Below, one piece after another: positions 17,145 to 26,724 of a stretch of DNA of 64,000 bases. Source of the stretch: Salinarimonas sp052380005 (lineage in GTDB: Bacteria; Pseudomonadota; Alphaproteobacteria; Rhizobiales; Beijerinckiaceae); NCBI GenBank assembly GCA_052380005.1, contig JBQTCJ010000020.1; one strand, written 5' to 3'. The notes beneath the pieces were generated by a model, which ran no database searches, was not told where the DNA came from, and was given only the letters and a program-made list of their open reading frames with translations. Position numbers and translations under genes: made by a program. The stretch's first letter is position 1; the number at the start of each line of letters is the position of its first letter.

Positions 17145-17800
17145 GGCGTCCTCGTCGACTCGGTGGCCATCGTCGTCGGCCATTCGCCGCTGCCCTCCGA
17201 GAGCACCGTCGGGCTGTCCTGGTAGGCGGTGGCCCAGCCCCAGGCGGCCGAGCCGTAGCCGCGGCGCAGGACGCGCTCGCGGTAGATCTCGGCGATGATC
17301 GCGCCGTCTCCGGCGAGCAGCGCCTTGGTCGAGCAGACCTCCGCACAGATCGGCAGCTTGCCCTCGGCGAGCCGGTTGCGGCCGTAGACTGCGAAGCTGT
17401 CGATCTCGTTCGTGCCGTCCTGCGGCCCGCCGGCGCAGTAGGTGCACTTGTCCATCTTGCCGCGCGAGCCGAAGGCCGTGGTCTTGGGGTATTGCGGCGC
17501 GCCGAAGGGGCAGGCGTAGAAGCAGTAGCCGCAGCCGATGCAGACCTCCTTCGAGTGCAGCACGATGCCGTCGTAGGTCTGCAGGAAGCAGTCGACCGGG
17601 CAGACGCTGGCGCAGGGCGCATCCGTGCAGTGCATGCACGCCATCGAGATCGAGGCCTCGCCGGGACGGCCGTCGTTCAGCGTCACGACGCGCCGGCGGG
17701 TCATGCCCCAAGGCACCTCGTGCTCGTTCTTGCACACCGAGACGCAGGCATTGCACTCGATGCAGCGTTCCGCGTCGCAGATGAACTTCATGCGGGCCAT
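17141..17800 (-). CDS. Formate dehydrogenase beta subunit (four 4Fe-4S clusters)
   Basis: This 219-residue ferredoxin-like subunit relays electrons from the catalytic subunit to the cytochrome. Cys groups occur in the expected order: CIECNACVSVC near residue 13, CMHCTDAPCASVC near 56, CIGCGYCFYAC near 88, then CTYC (about 115) and CAEVC (about 152). It lacks the C-terminal membrane helix of E. coli FdnH, so anchoring must come through the gamma subunit. It starts 12 bp after the catalytic-subunit gene ends. Confidence 0.94.
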   Translation of the reverse strand: MARMKFICDAERCIECNACVSVCKNEHEVPWGMTRRRVVTLNDGRPGEASISMACMHCTDAPCASVCPVDCFLQTYDGIVLHSKEVCIGCGYCFYACPFGAPQYPKTTAFGSRGKMDKCTYCAGGPQDGTNEIDSFAVYGRNRLAEGKLPICAEVCSTKALLAGDGAIIAEIYRERVLRRGYGSAAWGWATAYQDSPTVLSEGSGEWPTTMATESTRTP

Positions 17801-17812
17801 AAGCGCGCCTCC

Positions 17813-20725
17813 TCAGGCCGGGACGATGCGGGCGAGCGTCACCTTCGTCTCCTGCATGGCGGTGACGGGGTCGTAGCCGTAGGTGGTGACGGTGTTGACG
17901 CTCTCGCCGAGGACATACGGGTCGGTGCCGGTGGGGTACTGCCCCCGCAGGTCGTCGCCCATGTAGATCCCGCCGAAGTGGAAGGGCATGAACAGCACGC
18001 CCTCCGAGACGCGCTCGGTGACCATGGCGCGGGCGATGACGCGCGCGCTGTTCTCCGGCCCGTGCATCCAGACCATGCGGCCGTTCTCGATGCCGAGCCG
18101 GGTCGCGTCCGCCGGGTTGATCTCGATGAAGGCCTCCTGCTGGAGCTCGGCGAGCCACTTGTTGGAGCGCGTCTCCTCGCCGCCGCCCTCGTACTCGACG
18201 AGCCGGCCGGAGGTCAGGATGAACGGGAAGTCGCGCGCGATGCCGAGCTCGGCGGCGCGCATCTGGACCGTCAGGTTGATCGTCGGCAAGCGGAAGTCGA
18301 TCCGGTCCGGCAGCGTCGGGTACTGCGCCAGCAGGTCCGGACGGGGCGTGTAGATCGGCTCGTGGTGCATCGGCACCGGGTCCGGCAGGTTCCAGGCGAG
18401 CGCCCGAGCCTTGGAATTGCCGTAGGGCGAGCAGCCGTGGGCGATGGCGACCCGCTGGATGCCGCCCGAGAGGTCGGTCGTCCAGGACACTTCCTCGACC
18501 TTGTCGCCGCCGATGCGCTCGATCACCGCGCGCTCGGTCTCGGTCAGCTCACCGTCCCAGCCGAGCCGCTGGAGCACCGCCATGGTGAACTCGGGATAGC
18601 CGTCATCGAGGTCGGAGCCAGGCGTCGAGACGCCGTCGGCCAGCAGGGACACGCCCTCGCGCTCGACGCCGAAGCGGGCGCGGAAGCCGCCGCCACCCTG
18701 CGCCACCGGGACGCTGAGGTCGTAGAGGATCGGCGTGCCGGGATGCTTCTGCTCGGGCGGCCCCCAGCAGGGCCAGGGCAGGCCGTAGACCTCGCCGGCG
18801 ACCGGTCCCTCGCTCGCCCGCAGGGTCTCGGGGTCGAACAGGTGCTGGTACTCCATGTGCTGCTTCAGCCGCTCCGGCGACTGGCCGGTGTAGCCGATCG
18901 ACCAGGTGCCGCGGTTTATCTCGCGCAGGATGTCCTCGATCGAGGGGATGCCACCTTCCTCGATGGCGATGTGCTTGAACATCTCGTCGGCGAAGCCGAG
19001 CTTCGTCGCGAGGCGATACATCGTCTCGTGGTCGCCCTTCGACTCGAAGATCGGCGGGATGACCTCGTCGGCCCATTGCAGCGAGCGGTTCGACGCCGTG
19101 CGCGTGCCGCGGATCTCGAACTGGGTCGCCGCCGGCAGGAGATAGGTGTTCTCCTGGCGCGAGCCGAGCACGGCGAACGTCGTCGGATGCGGGTCGCAGA
19201 CGACGAGGAGGTCGAGGTTGTCGATGCCCTCCACTGCCTCCGGCATGCGCACGACGGTGTTGCCGCCGTGGCCGAAGACCATCATGCCGCGCACCTTGCC
19301 GGGCTGCTGCACGTCCTCCGCGGGGTAGTTCACCGCGTCGAACCAGCGGGTCGAGGGGATGCCCTTGGTCTCCATCAGCTCCTTGGAATGGAAGCGCGAG
19401 ACCATCCAGTCGTAGTCGACGTCCCAGACGCGACACCAGTGGCGCCAGGAGCTCTCCTGCAGGCCGTAGTAGGCCGGGAGCGTGGTCACGTCGAGGCCGA
19501 GGTCGGTGGCGCCCTGGACGTTGGAATGGCCGCGGAAGATGTTCGCGCCCCCACCCGAGACGCCGATGTTGCCGAGCGCCAGCTGGAGGATGGTGTAGGC
19601 GCGCACGTTGGCGGTGCCCACCGTCTTCTGGGTGGCGCCCATGCACCAGATCAGCGTCGAGGGCTTCTCGTGGCTCATCAGCCAGGCGATGTGGCGCAAT
19701 TGCTCGCCGGGCACCCCCGACACGCGCTCGACCTCGTCGGGCGTCCAGCGGGCGACCTCGGCGCGGACCTCGTCCATGCCGTAGACGCGGGTGCGGATGT
19801 ATTCCTCGTCCTCCCAGCCGTTCTCGAAGATGTGCCAGAGCACGCCCCAGATCACGGGGATGTCGGTGCCCGGGCGCAGGCGCACGTAGTCGGTGGCGTG
19901 GGCGGCGGTGCGGGTGAAGCGCGGGTCGACGACGATCATCCGCGCCCGGTTGCGCTCCTTGCCGAGCAGGATGTGCTGCATCGAGATCGGATGGGCCTCG
20001 GCCGGGTTGCCGCCCATGATCATGATGCACCTGGAGTTCGTGATGTCGTTGAAGGAGTTCGTCATCGCGCCGTAGCCGACGGAGTTGGCGACGCCGGCGA
20101 CGGTGGTCGAGTGGCAGATGCGGGCCTGATGGTCGACGGAGTTCGTGCCCCAGAAGGCTGCGAGCTTGCGGAAGAGGTAGGCGTTCTCGTTGGAGAACTT
20201 GGCCGAGCCGAGCCAGAACACGCTGTCGGGCCCGCTCTCGTCGCGCAGCGCCAGGAGCTTGTCGCCGATCTCCTCGATCGCCTGCTCCCAGGAGACCCGC
20301 ACCCATCGCCCGCCGGTGCGCTTCAACGGGTACTTGATGCGCCGGTCTCCGTGGCCGATCTCGCGCACGGACGCGCCTTTGGCGCAGTGGGTGCCGAGGT
20401 TGATCGGGCTCTCGAAGGCCGGCTCCTGGCCGACCCAGACGCCGTTCTGTACCTCCGCGCGGACCGTGCAGCCGACCGAGCAATGCGTGCAGATCGACTT
20501 GCGGATCTCGATCGGCGGCCCGCCGGGGATCTCGGTCGCCGCCTGCGAGGGGCGGATCAGGCCCTCCCTCGGCAGCGCGGCGAGGGCGCCGATCCCGGCC
20601 GCGGAAAGGCCCGACGCCTTGAGGAAGTCGCGGCGGTCGAGCGCCCGGCGCTCGGTCCCGGGGATCGGCGCGGCGGTGCGGCCGTTCGCGTGGCGGGCGT
20701 GACGATCGCGCTTGCGCATCAGCAT
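17813..20725 (-). CDS. Formate dehydrogenase catalytic (alpha) subunit, Cys type
   Basis: This 970-residue molybdenum or tungsten bis-MGD enzyme oxidises formate to CO2. The start at 20725 follows GAGGAGGG with 8-nt spacing. A Tat signal (RRDFLKASGLSAAGIGALAAL) directs the folded enzyme to the periplasm. A 4Fe-4S motif follows: CTHCSVGC and, further on, GTHCAKGA. The metal ligand is C204 in ARICHSTT, where E. coli FdnG has selenocysteine, followed by the catalytic His. The MGD-binding molydopterin-dinucleotide domain ends the protein (FHFGGIYMGDDL). No internal stop or UGA is present, so selenocysteine is not needed. It is the second gene of the operon. Confidence 0.95.
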   Translation of the reverse strand: MLMRKRDRHARHANGRTAAPIPGTERRALDRRDFLKASGLSAAGIGALAALPREGLIRPSQAATEIPGGPPIEIRKSICTHCSVGCTVRAEVQNGVWVGQEPAFESPINLGTHCAKGASVREIGHGDRRIKYPLKRTGGRWVRVSWEQAIEEIGDKLLALRDESGPDSVFWLGSAKFSNENAYLFRKLAAFWGTNSVDHQARICHSTTVAGVANSVGYGAMTNSFNDITNSRCIMIMGGNPAEAHPISMQHILLGKERNRARMIVVDPRFTRTAAHATDYVRLRPGTDIPVIWGVLWHIFENGWEDEEYIRTRVYGMDEVRAEVARWTPDEVERVSGVPGEQLRHIAWLMSHEKPSTLIWCMGATQKTVGTANVRAYTILQLALGNIGVSGGGANIFRGHSNVQGATDLGLDVTTLPAYYGLQESSWRHWCRVWDVDYDWMVSRFHSKELMETKGIPSTRWFDAVNYPAEDVQQPGKVRGMMVFGHGGNTVVRMPEAVEGIDNLDLLVVCDPHPTTFAVLGSRQENTYLLPAATQFEIRGTRTASNRSLQWADEVIPPIFESKGDHETMYRLATKLGFADEMFKHIAIEEGGIPSIEDILREINRGTWSIGYTGQSPERLKQHMEYQHLFDPETLRASEGPVAGEVYGLPWPCWGPPEQKHPGTPILYDLSVPVAQGGGGFRARFGVEREGVSLLADGVSTPGSDLDDGYPEFTMAVLQRLGWDGELTETERAVIERIGGDKVEEVSWTTDLSGGIQRVAIAHGCSPYGNSKARALAWNLPDPVPMHHEPIYTPRPDLLAQYPTLPDRIDFRLPTINLTVQMRAAELGIARDFPFILTSGRLVEYEGGGEETRSNKWLAELQQEAFIEINPADATRLGIENGRMVWMHGPENSARVIARAMVTERVSEGVLFMPFHFGGIYMGDDLRGQYPTGTDPYVLGESVNTVTTYGYDPVTAMQETKVTLARIVPA

Positions 20726-20739
20726 GACGGCCGCCCTCC

Positions 20740-20958
20740 TCAGCGCGCGTTGGTGCGGTAGTAGGTCAGCACGTGCTCGGTCTCGCGGTAGCGCGGCTCG
20801 CGCTGCTCCGCGCGCGCGTTCAGCGCCTGCGCCGCCTCGGCACCGCCCAGGAGAGGGGCCGCCGCGGCCGCCGGCGCGAGGGCCAGGCCCTTGAGGAGAT
20901 CGCGGCGCTTCGGCTGCAAGCCCGCCGCCTGTTCGTCGATCGCACCCTGCCCAGCCAT
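20740..20958 (-). CDS. Formate dehydrogenase-region Tat-target small protein (TIGR02811 type)
   Basis: This 72-residue protein leads the formate dehydrogenase operon. The ATG at 20958 has GGGGAGGA 8 nt upstream. The core is a twin-arginine signal, KRRDLLKGLALAPAAAAAPLL, followed by a conserved-looking tail ending ETEHVLTYYRTNAR. Small proteins of this type occur upstream of exported formate dehydrogenases in many proteobacteria. Their role is not established; escorting maturation or export is the usual guess. It ends 14 bp before the catalytic-subunit gene. Confidence 0.85.
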   Translation of the reverse strand: MAGQGAIDEQAAGLQPKRRDLLKGLALAPAAAAAPLLGGAEAAQALNARAEQREPRYRETEHVLTYYRTNAR

Positions 20959-21251
20959 GGCCGCATCCTCCCCGCGCGTGTGCGGAGCCAATGGCCGGGC
21001 CGCCGCGGGGTTCCACTTGGTTGACGCTGCGGCGCACGAAGCCGCGAGAGGCGGCGCGAGCAGGAGGCCGCTCGTCCGGTCGGCGGAGAAACCAGCGGAA
21101 ACGGAGCCGTTTTCGCCCTCCGTAGCAACCCCCATCCGGGTCCAGCCGGAGCTACAGGCGCGTTACGCACGCTATTGTGCCGCATCGTCATCCAGAGCCG
21201 TGCCGAGGGCCGCGCCGGGCTTGCGCCCGCGACGGCGACGCGAGGGAGCAC
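20959..21251. promoter_or_regulatory. Divergent regulatory region of the fdh and GH65-pps operons
   Basis: This 293-bp region lies between two divergent operons. A near-palindrome, GAAACGGAGCCGTTTTC (around 21097-21113), is the only symmetric element noticed. I see no clear sigma-54 -24/-12 pair and no convincing sigma-70 promoter. Confidence 0.35.
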
Positions 21252-23765
21252 ATGACCGGCGAGTGGACACTCGGATACGACGGCTTCGACCCCGGCGCCG
21301 AGGGACTGCGCGAGGTGCTGTGCGCGCTCGGCAACGGCTACCTCGTCTCCCGCGCGGCCGCGGCCGACGCCCGCGCGGACGACGTGCACTATCCGGGCAC
21401 CTACCTCGCCGGCGGATACGACCGGCTGACGACCCGGGTCGGCGATCGGGACATCGAGAACGAGGACCTCGTCAACCTGCCGAGCTGGCTGCCGCTGCAC
21501 CTGCGCGCCGAGGACGGGCCCTGGCTCCACGCGGGGGACTACGAGCGGCTCGACTACGCGCAGGAGCTCTCGCTGAAGGACGGCGTGCTGCGGCGCGGTT
21601 TCCGGCTGCGCGACGCGGCGGGGCGGATCACCCGCTGGGAGGAGGAGCGGCTCGTCTCGATGCACGATCCGCACGTGTGCGCGCTGGCGCTGACGCTGAC
21701 GCCGGAGAACTGGTCGGGGCGGCTCGGCCTGCGCGCGGGCGTCGACGGCGGGGTCACCAACCGGGGCGTGACGCGCTACCGCGCGCTCGACGGTCGCCAC
21801 CTCGCCCCGCCGGAGACGACCTGCGGCGAGGACGGCATCGTCGCGCTGCGCACGCGCTTCGTGCAGGCGCGCCGCGAGGTGGCGCTGGCCCAGCGCCTCG
21901 CGGTCGAGACGCACGGCGCGCGGATCCTCTCGGACCGCCGGGAGGCGCTCGCCGAATCCGCCTGGCAGGAGCTCGAGATCGAAGCCGAGGCGGGTCGCTC
22001 CTTGCGCGTCGAGAAGATCGCCGCCTATTTCAGCTCGCACGATCACGCCGTCGCCGAGCCCCTGCACGAGGCCTGCCGGCGCGTCGCCATGGTCGCCTCC
22101 TTCGACGCCGCCCGGGCGGCGCACGCCCTCGCCTGGCGGCACCTGTGGGAGGAGGCGGACATCCGCGTCGAGAGCGCGCAGGACGGCGGTGCGCAGCTCA
22201 AGTTGAGGCTCCACGTCTTCCACCTGCTGCAGACGGCCTCGCCGCATTCCGTCGACCTGGACGTCGGCGTCCCGCCCCGCGGCTGGCACGGCGAGGCCTA
22301 TCGCGGCCACATCATGTGGGACGAGCTGTTCATCTTCCCGTTCCTCACGCTGCGGCTGCCGGTGCTGACCCGGGCGCTGCTGCGCTACCGCTGGCGGCGC
22401 CTCGGCGAGGCGCGCCGCGCCGCGCGCGCCGAGGGGCTCGCCGGCGCGATGTTTCCCTGGATGAGCGGCTCGAACGGACGCGAGGAGACGCAGACCGTCC
22501 ACCTGAACCCCCTGTCCGGCCGCTGGCTCCCGGACAATTCTTGGCGGCAGCGCCACATCGGCGCGGCCGTCGCCTACAATGTCTGGCAATACTACGAGGC
22601 GACCGACGATCGCGAGTTCCTGCGCGACTACGGCGCCGAGCTGTTCCTGGAGATCGTCCGCTTCTGGTCGAGCCTCGCCGAGCGGCGCGAGGACGGCCGC
22701 TTCTCCATTCGCGGCGTGATGGGCCCCGACGAGTTCCACGACGGCTATCCCGGCCGCGACGCCACCACCGCGGGCGGGCTCGACGACAACGCCTACACGA
22801 ACTTCATGGTGGCCTGGCTGCTCACCCGCGCGAGCGACGTCCTCGACCTCCTGCCGGACGACAACCGCAGGCGCCTGTGCGAGACGCTCGCGATCTCGCC
22901 CGAGGAGATCGCCCGCTGGGACGCGATCTCGCGGGGCCTCGTCATCCCTTTCCACGACGGGGTGATCTCGCAGTTCGACGGCTACGGGGCGCTGAAGGAG
23001 TTCGACTGGGCCGGCTACCAGGCGCGCTGGCCGAGCCTGCAGCGGCTCGACCGCATCCTCGAGGCGGAGGGCGAGGACCCGAACGCCTACAAGGTCTCCA
23101 AGCAGGCCGACGTCCTGATGATCTTCTACCTGTTCAGCCGCGAGGAGATCCGCGAGATCCTCGACCGGCTGGGCTACGCCTTCTCCTCGGCGCAGATCCT
23201 CGGCACGATCGACTACTACCTCGCACGGGTCTCGCACGGCTCGACCCTGTCCTTCGTCACCCACGCCTGGGTGCTCGCCCGCTCCGACCGCAAGGCGTCA
23301 TGGCGGCTCGCGCTCGAGGCGCTCGATTCGGACATCGCCGACGTCCAGGGCGGGACGACCAAGGAGGGCATCCATCTCGGCGCGATGGCGGGCACCGTCG
23401 ACCTCGTCCAGCGTTGCTACACGGGGATCGGGATGCGGGCGAGCACGCTCGTGCTCGATCCGCGCCTGCCCGAGGAGGTGACGCGGCTCGAGACGACGGT
23501 GCGCTTCCGCCGCCAGATCCTCGACCTCGCCATCACGCAGGACACGCTCACGGTGTCGAGCCGCACGATGTCGGCGCCGCCCGTCTCGATCGCCTATCGC
23601 GGGCACGCCCGCGAGATCAGCCCGGGCCAGAGCTTCACCTTCGGGCTCGTCCGGGAGGGCCGGCCCGACGTCGCCGTGCCGGTCCGCGACGCGCAGCAGG
23701 CCCGCGCCGTCGAAGGACGGGGGCCGATCCCGACCACGAACACGCCACAGGGAGACCCCGGATGA
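21252..23765 (+). CDS. Glycoside hydrolase family 65 protein (disaccharide hydrolase/phosphorylase)
   Basis: This 837-residue protein starts at an ATG preceded by CGAGGGAGC. GH65 enzymes cleave alpha-glucosides such as maltose, trehalose or kojibiose, most by phosphorolysis to beta-glucose 1-phosphate. An N-terminal beta-sandwich (LCALGNGYLVSRAA and GTYLAGGYDRL) is followed by the (alpha/alpha)6 catalytic domain. That domain holds WDELFIFPFL, FPWMSGSNGREE and the general acid E494 in GPDEFHDG; KQADVLM and a short beta-domain follow. No signal peptide is seen, so it is cytoplasmic. Its stop overlaps the PEP synthase start by 4 nt. The exact substrate cannot be told from sequence alone. Confidence 0.88.
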   Translation: MTGEWTLGYDGFDPGAEGLREVLCALGNGYLVSRAAAADARADDVHYPGTYLAGGYDRLTTRVGDRDIENEDLVNLPSWLPLHLRAEDGPWLHAGDYERLDYAQELSLKDGVLRRGFRLRDAAGRITRWEEERLVSMHDPHVCALALTLTPENWSGRLGLRAGVDGGVTNRGVTRYRALDGRHLAPPETTCGEDGIVALRTRFVQARREVALAQRLAVETHGARILSDRREALAESAWQELEIEAEAGRSLRVEKIAAYFSSHDHAVAEPLHEACRRVAMVASFDAARAAHALAWRHLWEEADIRVESAQDGGAQLKLRLHVFHLLQTASPHSVDLDVGVPPRGWHGEAYRGHIMWDELFIFPFLTLRLPVLTRALLRYRWRRLGEARRAARAEGLAGAMFPWMSGSNGREETQTVHLNPLSGRWLPDNSWRQRHIGAAVAYNVWQYYEATDDREFLRDYGAELFLEIVRFWSSLAERREDGRFSIRGVMGPDEFHDGYPGRDATTAGGLDDNAYTNFMVAWLLTRASDVLDLLPDDNRRRLCETLAISPEEIARWDAISRGLVIPFHDGVISQFDGYGALKEFDWAGYQARWPSLQRLDRILEAEGEDPNAYKVSKQADVLMIFYLFSREEIREILDRLGYAFSSAQILGTIDYYLARVSHGSTLSFVTHAWVLARSDRKASWRLALEALDSDIADVQGGTTKEGIHLGAMAGTVDLVQRCYTGIGMRASTLVLDPRLPEEVTRLETTVRFRRQILDLAITQDTLTVSSRTMSAPPVSIAYRGHAREISPGQSFTFGLVREGRPDVAVPVRDAQQARAVEGRGPIPTTNTPQGDPG

Positions 23766-26152
23766 GCAAGGACAAGGAACTGGTGCTGCCCCTCTCGGAC
23801 CTGACGAGAGGCGAGGGCGCGCTCGTAGGCGGCAAGAATTCCTCGCTCGGCGAGATGATCGGCAATCTCGCCGCGCAGGGCATCCGGGTGCCGGGCGGCT
23901 TCGCCACTACCGCTGCCGCCTATTGGCGCTACGTCGAGGCCAACGGCCTCGGGTCGGTGATCACCGAGGCGATCGGCGGGCTGAAGAGCGATCTCTCGAA
24001 CCTCCACGCCGTCGGCGAGCGGGTGCGCGGGCTGCTGCTCGAGGCCCACTTCCCCGACGACCTGCGCGACGCGATCCTCGCCGCCTATGCCGAGATGAGC
24101 ACGGACGGCAGGAAGGCGAAGGTCGCGGTGCGCTCCTCGGCCACCGCCGAGGACCTGCCGGAGGCGAGCTTCGCCGGGCAGCTCGAGACCTTCCTCAACA
24201 TCGAGGGCAACAACGCGCTCCTCGACGCCTGCCGGCGCTGCTACGCCTCGCTCTTCACCGACCGGGCGATCGCCTATCGCGAGAACCACGGCTTCGACCA
24301 CATGAAGGTCGCGCTCTCGGTGGGCGTCCAGCGCATGGTGCGCTCCGACATCGCCTCTTCGGGCGTGATGTTCTCCATCGACACCGAGACCGGCTTCGAC
24401 CGCTCCGTGCTGATCACCGGCGCCTGGGGGCTCGGCGAGACCGTGGTGCAGGGCATCGTCGAGCCCGACGAGTTCCAGGTCTTCAAGCCGCTCCTGGAGA
24501 CGCCGGGGCTGACGCCGATCGTCGAGAAGGCGCGCGGCGCCAAGAGCCGCAAGATGGTGTTCTCCCCGCCCGGCGCGAAGTTCCCGACGCGCACCGTCGA
24601 CACGTCCGAGGACGAGCGCCGGCGCTTCACGCTGGACGACGCGGAGGTGATGCAGCTCGCTCGCTGGGCGACCGCGATCGAGACGCACTACGGCCAGCCC
24701 ATGGACATGGAATGGGCCAAGGACGGCGAGACGGGCGAGCTGTTCATCGTCCAGGCCCGGCCGGAGACCGTGCAGTCGCGCCGCGAGGCGGGGCAGCTCA
24801 AGTCGTATGCGCTGAAGAGCAAGGGGAAGCTCCTGGTCGAGGGCCTCGCGGTCGGCGACGCCATCGGCGCGGGCCGCGTCTGCAAGCTCGACACGCCCGA
24901 GGACATCGAGAAGTTCGAGCCCGGCGCCGTGCTCGTCACCACCATGACCGATCCCGACTGGGTGCCGATCATGAAGAAGGCCGCCGCCATCGTCACCGAC
25001 CACGGCGGGCGCACGAGCCACGCGGCGATCGTCTCGCGCGAGCTGGGGCTTCCCGCCATCGTCGGCACCGAGATCGGCACGCGGGTGCTCGAGAACGGCA
25101 TGGAGATCACGGTCTCCTGCGCGGAGGGCGACGAGGGCCGCGTCTACGCGGGCATCGCCGACTTCTCGGTGGAGGAGACCGACCTCTCCGAGATCCCCGC
25201 CACCAAGACGAAGGTGATGATCAACCTCGCCAACCCGTCCGCCGCCTTCCGCTGGTGGCGCCTGCCGACGGACGGCGTCGGGCTCGCGCGCATGGAGTTC
25301 ATCGTCTCCAACCACATCAAGGTCCACCCGATGGCGCTCGTGCGCTACAACCGGGTGGAGGATGCGGCCGTGCGCCGGGAGATCGACGACCTCACCCGCG
25401 GCTACGCCTCGCGCGAGGAGTTCTTCGTCGACGTGCTCGCGCGCGGCGTCGCCCGCATCGCGGCGGCGCACTATCCCAAGCCCGTCGTGCTGCGCATGAG
25501 CGACTTCAAGACGAACGAGTACGCGGAGCTGCTGGGCGGCCGGGGGTTCGAGCCCAAGGAGGAGAACCCGATGATCGGCTGGCGCGGGGCGAGCCGCTAC
25601 TACCATCCGGACTACCGCGAGGGCTTCGCCCTCGAGTGCCGGGCGGTGAAGCGGGCGCGCGACGAGATCGGCATGACGAACATCGTCATGATGATCCCCT
25701 TCTGCCGCACGCCCGAGGAGGCGGACAAGGTGCTCGACGAGATGGCGAAGAACGGCCTTCGCCGCGGCGAGAGCGGGCTCGAGGTCTACGTCATGGCCGA
25801 GCTGCCCTCTAACGTGCGCCTCGCCCACCGCTTCGCCGAGCGCTTCGACGGGTTCTCGATCGGCTCGAACGACCTCACCCAGCTCGTGCTCGGCGTCGAC
25901 CGCGACTCCGACCGCCTCGCCTCGCTCTTCGACGAGCGCCACGAGGCCGTGAAGAGCTTCATCTCGGATCTGCTCGTCGCGGCCAAGAAGAGCGGCACCC
26001 ACACCGGCATCTGCGGGCAGGCGCCGAGCGACCACCCGGATTTCGCACGCTTCCTCGTCGAGGAGGGGATCGACACGATCTCGGTGACGCCCGACACGTT
26101 CCTGAGGGTGAAGCGGGAGGTGGCGAAGGCGGAAGCCGACCTCGGACGCTGA
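23762..26152 (+). CDS. ppsA: Phosphoenolpyruvate synthase
   Basis: PpsA converts pyruvate, ATP and water to PEP, AMP and phosphate for gluconeogenesis. The 796-residue product matches the family length. The N-terminal ATP-grasp domain holds LVGGKNSSLGEM and VRSSATAEDLPEASFAGQ. The swivelling phosphohistidine domain carries H420 in DHGGRTSHAAIV, equivalent to the E. coli active-site His. The C-terminal PEP/pyruvate barrel holds MIGWRGASRYY and SIGSNDLTQLVLG. It is translationally coupled (ATGA) to the GH65 gene, an unusual partner. Confidence 0.95.
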   Translation: MSKDKELVLPLSDLTRGEGALVGGKNSSLGEMIGNLAAQGIRVPGGFATTAAAYWRYVEANGLGSVITEAIGGLKSDLSNLHAVGERVRGLLLEAHFPDDLRDAILAAYAEMSTDGRKAKVAVRSSATAEDLPEASFAGQLETFLNIEGNNALLDACRRCYASLFTDRAIAYRENHGFDHMKVALSVGVQRMVRSDIASSGVMFSIDTETGFDRSVLITGAWGLGETVVQGIVEPDEFQVFKPLLETPGLTPIVEKARGAKSRKMVFSPPGAKFPTRTVDTSEDERRRFTLDDAEVMQLARWATAIETHYGQPMDMEWAKDGETGELFIVQARPETVQSRREAGQLKSYALKSKGKLLVEGLAVGDAIGAGRVCKLDTPEDIEKFEPGAVLVTTMTDPDWVPIMKKAAAIVTDHGGRTSHAAIVSRELGLPAIVGTEIGTRVLENGMEITVSCAEGDEGRVYAGIADFSVEETDLSEIPATKTKVMINLANPSAAFRWWRLPTDGVGLARMEFIVSNHIKVHPMALVRYNRVEDAAVRREIDDLTRGYASREEFFVDVLARGVARIAAAHYPKPVVLRMSDFKTNEYAELLGGRGFEPKEENPMIGWRGASRYYHPDYREGFALECRAVKRARDEIGMTNIVMMIPFCRTPEEADKVLDEMAKNGLRRGESGLEVYVMAELPSNVRLAHRFAERFDGFSIGSNDLTQLVLGVDRDSDRLASLFDERHEAVKSFISDLLVAAKKSGTHTGICGQAPSDHPDFARFLVEEGIDTISVTPDTFLRVKREVAKAEADLGR

Positions 26153-26183
26153 GGCGACTCCGCCGCCCGTCACCGGGAGCGCG

Positions 26184-26633
26184 TCAGAACCCGATCGCGC
26201 CGAGTGCCAGCGCCAGCGCCGCGCCGCCGGAGAGGACGAGGCGCAGGCGCCCGAACCATTCCGGCGCTTCCTCGCGGCAGACGAGGCCGTAGTCGAGGAG
26301 GCCGAGCGCGACGTGCAGGCCGCAGAGGGTCCACAGCCGCGCCTCCGGCGGCAGGGCGAGCGCGGCGAAGGCGAGGAGCGAGGGGACGACCGCGATGACG
26401 TAGCCGCGCCGGGCGGCGTCCTGCTCCTCCATCGCGACCGCGATGCCCCAGCGGATCCCGCCCAGGAAGGACAGGATGAGCGCGCCGTATGCCGCGAGCG
26501 CGAGCGCGAGGAAGGCCGGGTCGCCGCCGAGATCGAGACCCGCGAGGAGCGCCACGGCCGGCACGTAGAAGGGAATCAGCCCCGAGAGCCCCAGGACGAG
26601 CGGGACGGGCGGGATGGACGCGTCGGCTTTCAT
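26184..26633 (-). CDS. DUF3429 family membrane protein
   Basis: This 149-residue protein has about five hydrophobic segments and the motif SFLGGIRWGIA, characteristic of DUF3429. I take the ATG at 26633 because the family normally begins just before a PPVPLVLGLSGLIPF-type segment; an in-frame upstream start would add 27 residues. Its function is unknown. It is convergent with ppsA. Confidence 0.75.
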   Translation of the reverse strand: MKADASIPPVPLVLGLSGLIPFYVPAVALLAGLDLGGDPAFLALALAAYGALILSFLGGIRWGIAVAMEEQDAARRGYVIAVVPSLLAFAALALPPEARLWTLCGLHVALGLLDYGLVCREEAPEWFGRLRLVLSGGAALALALGAIGF

Positions 26634-26724
26634 GCGCTGGCGGCTCGCGGCGGGAGAGACGGGTCGGGCGAAGTCGGGGGGATACGGCCTCGAAGACATA
26701 GCGCCGAGCGCCACGCTTGCAAGC

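Noticed and set aside
20959..21251. Sigma-54 promoter for the formate dehydrogenase operon
   Set aside because: No GG-N10-GC pair in the TGGCAC-N5-TTGC form was found on either strand.
21252..26152. Long minus-strand frames opposite GH65 and ppsA
   Set aside because: These are shadows; the plus-strand genes carry complete active-site motifs.
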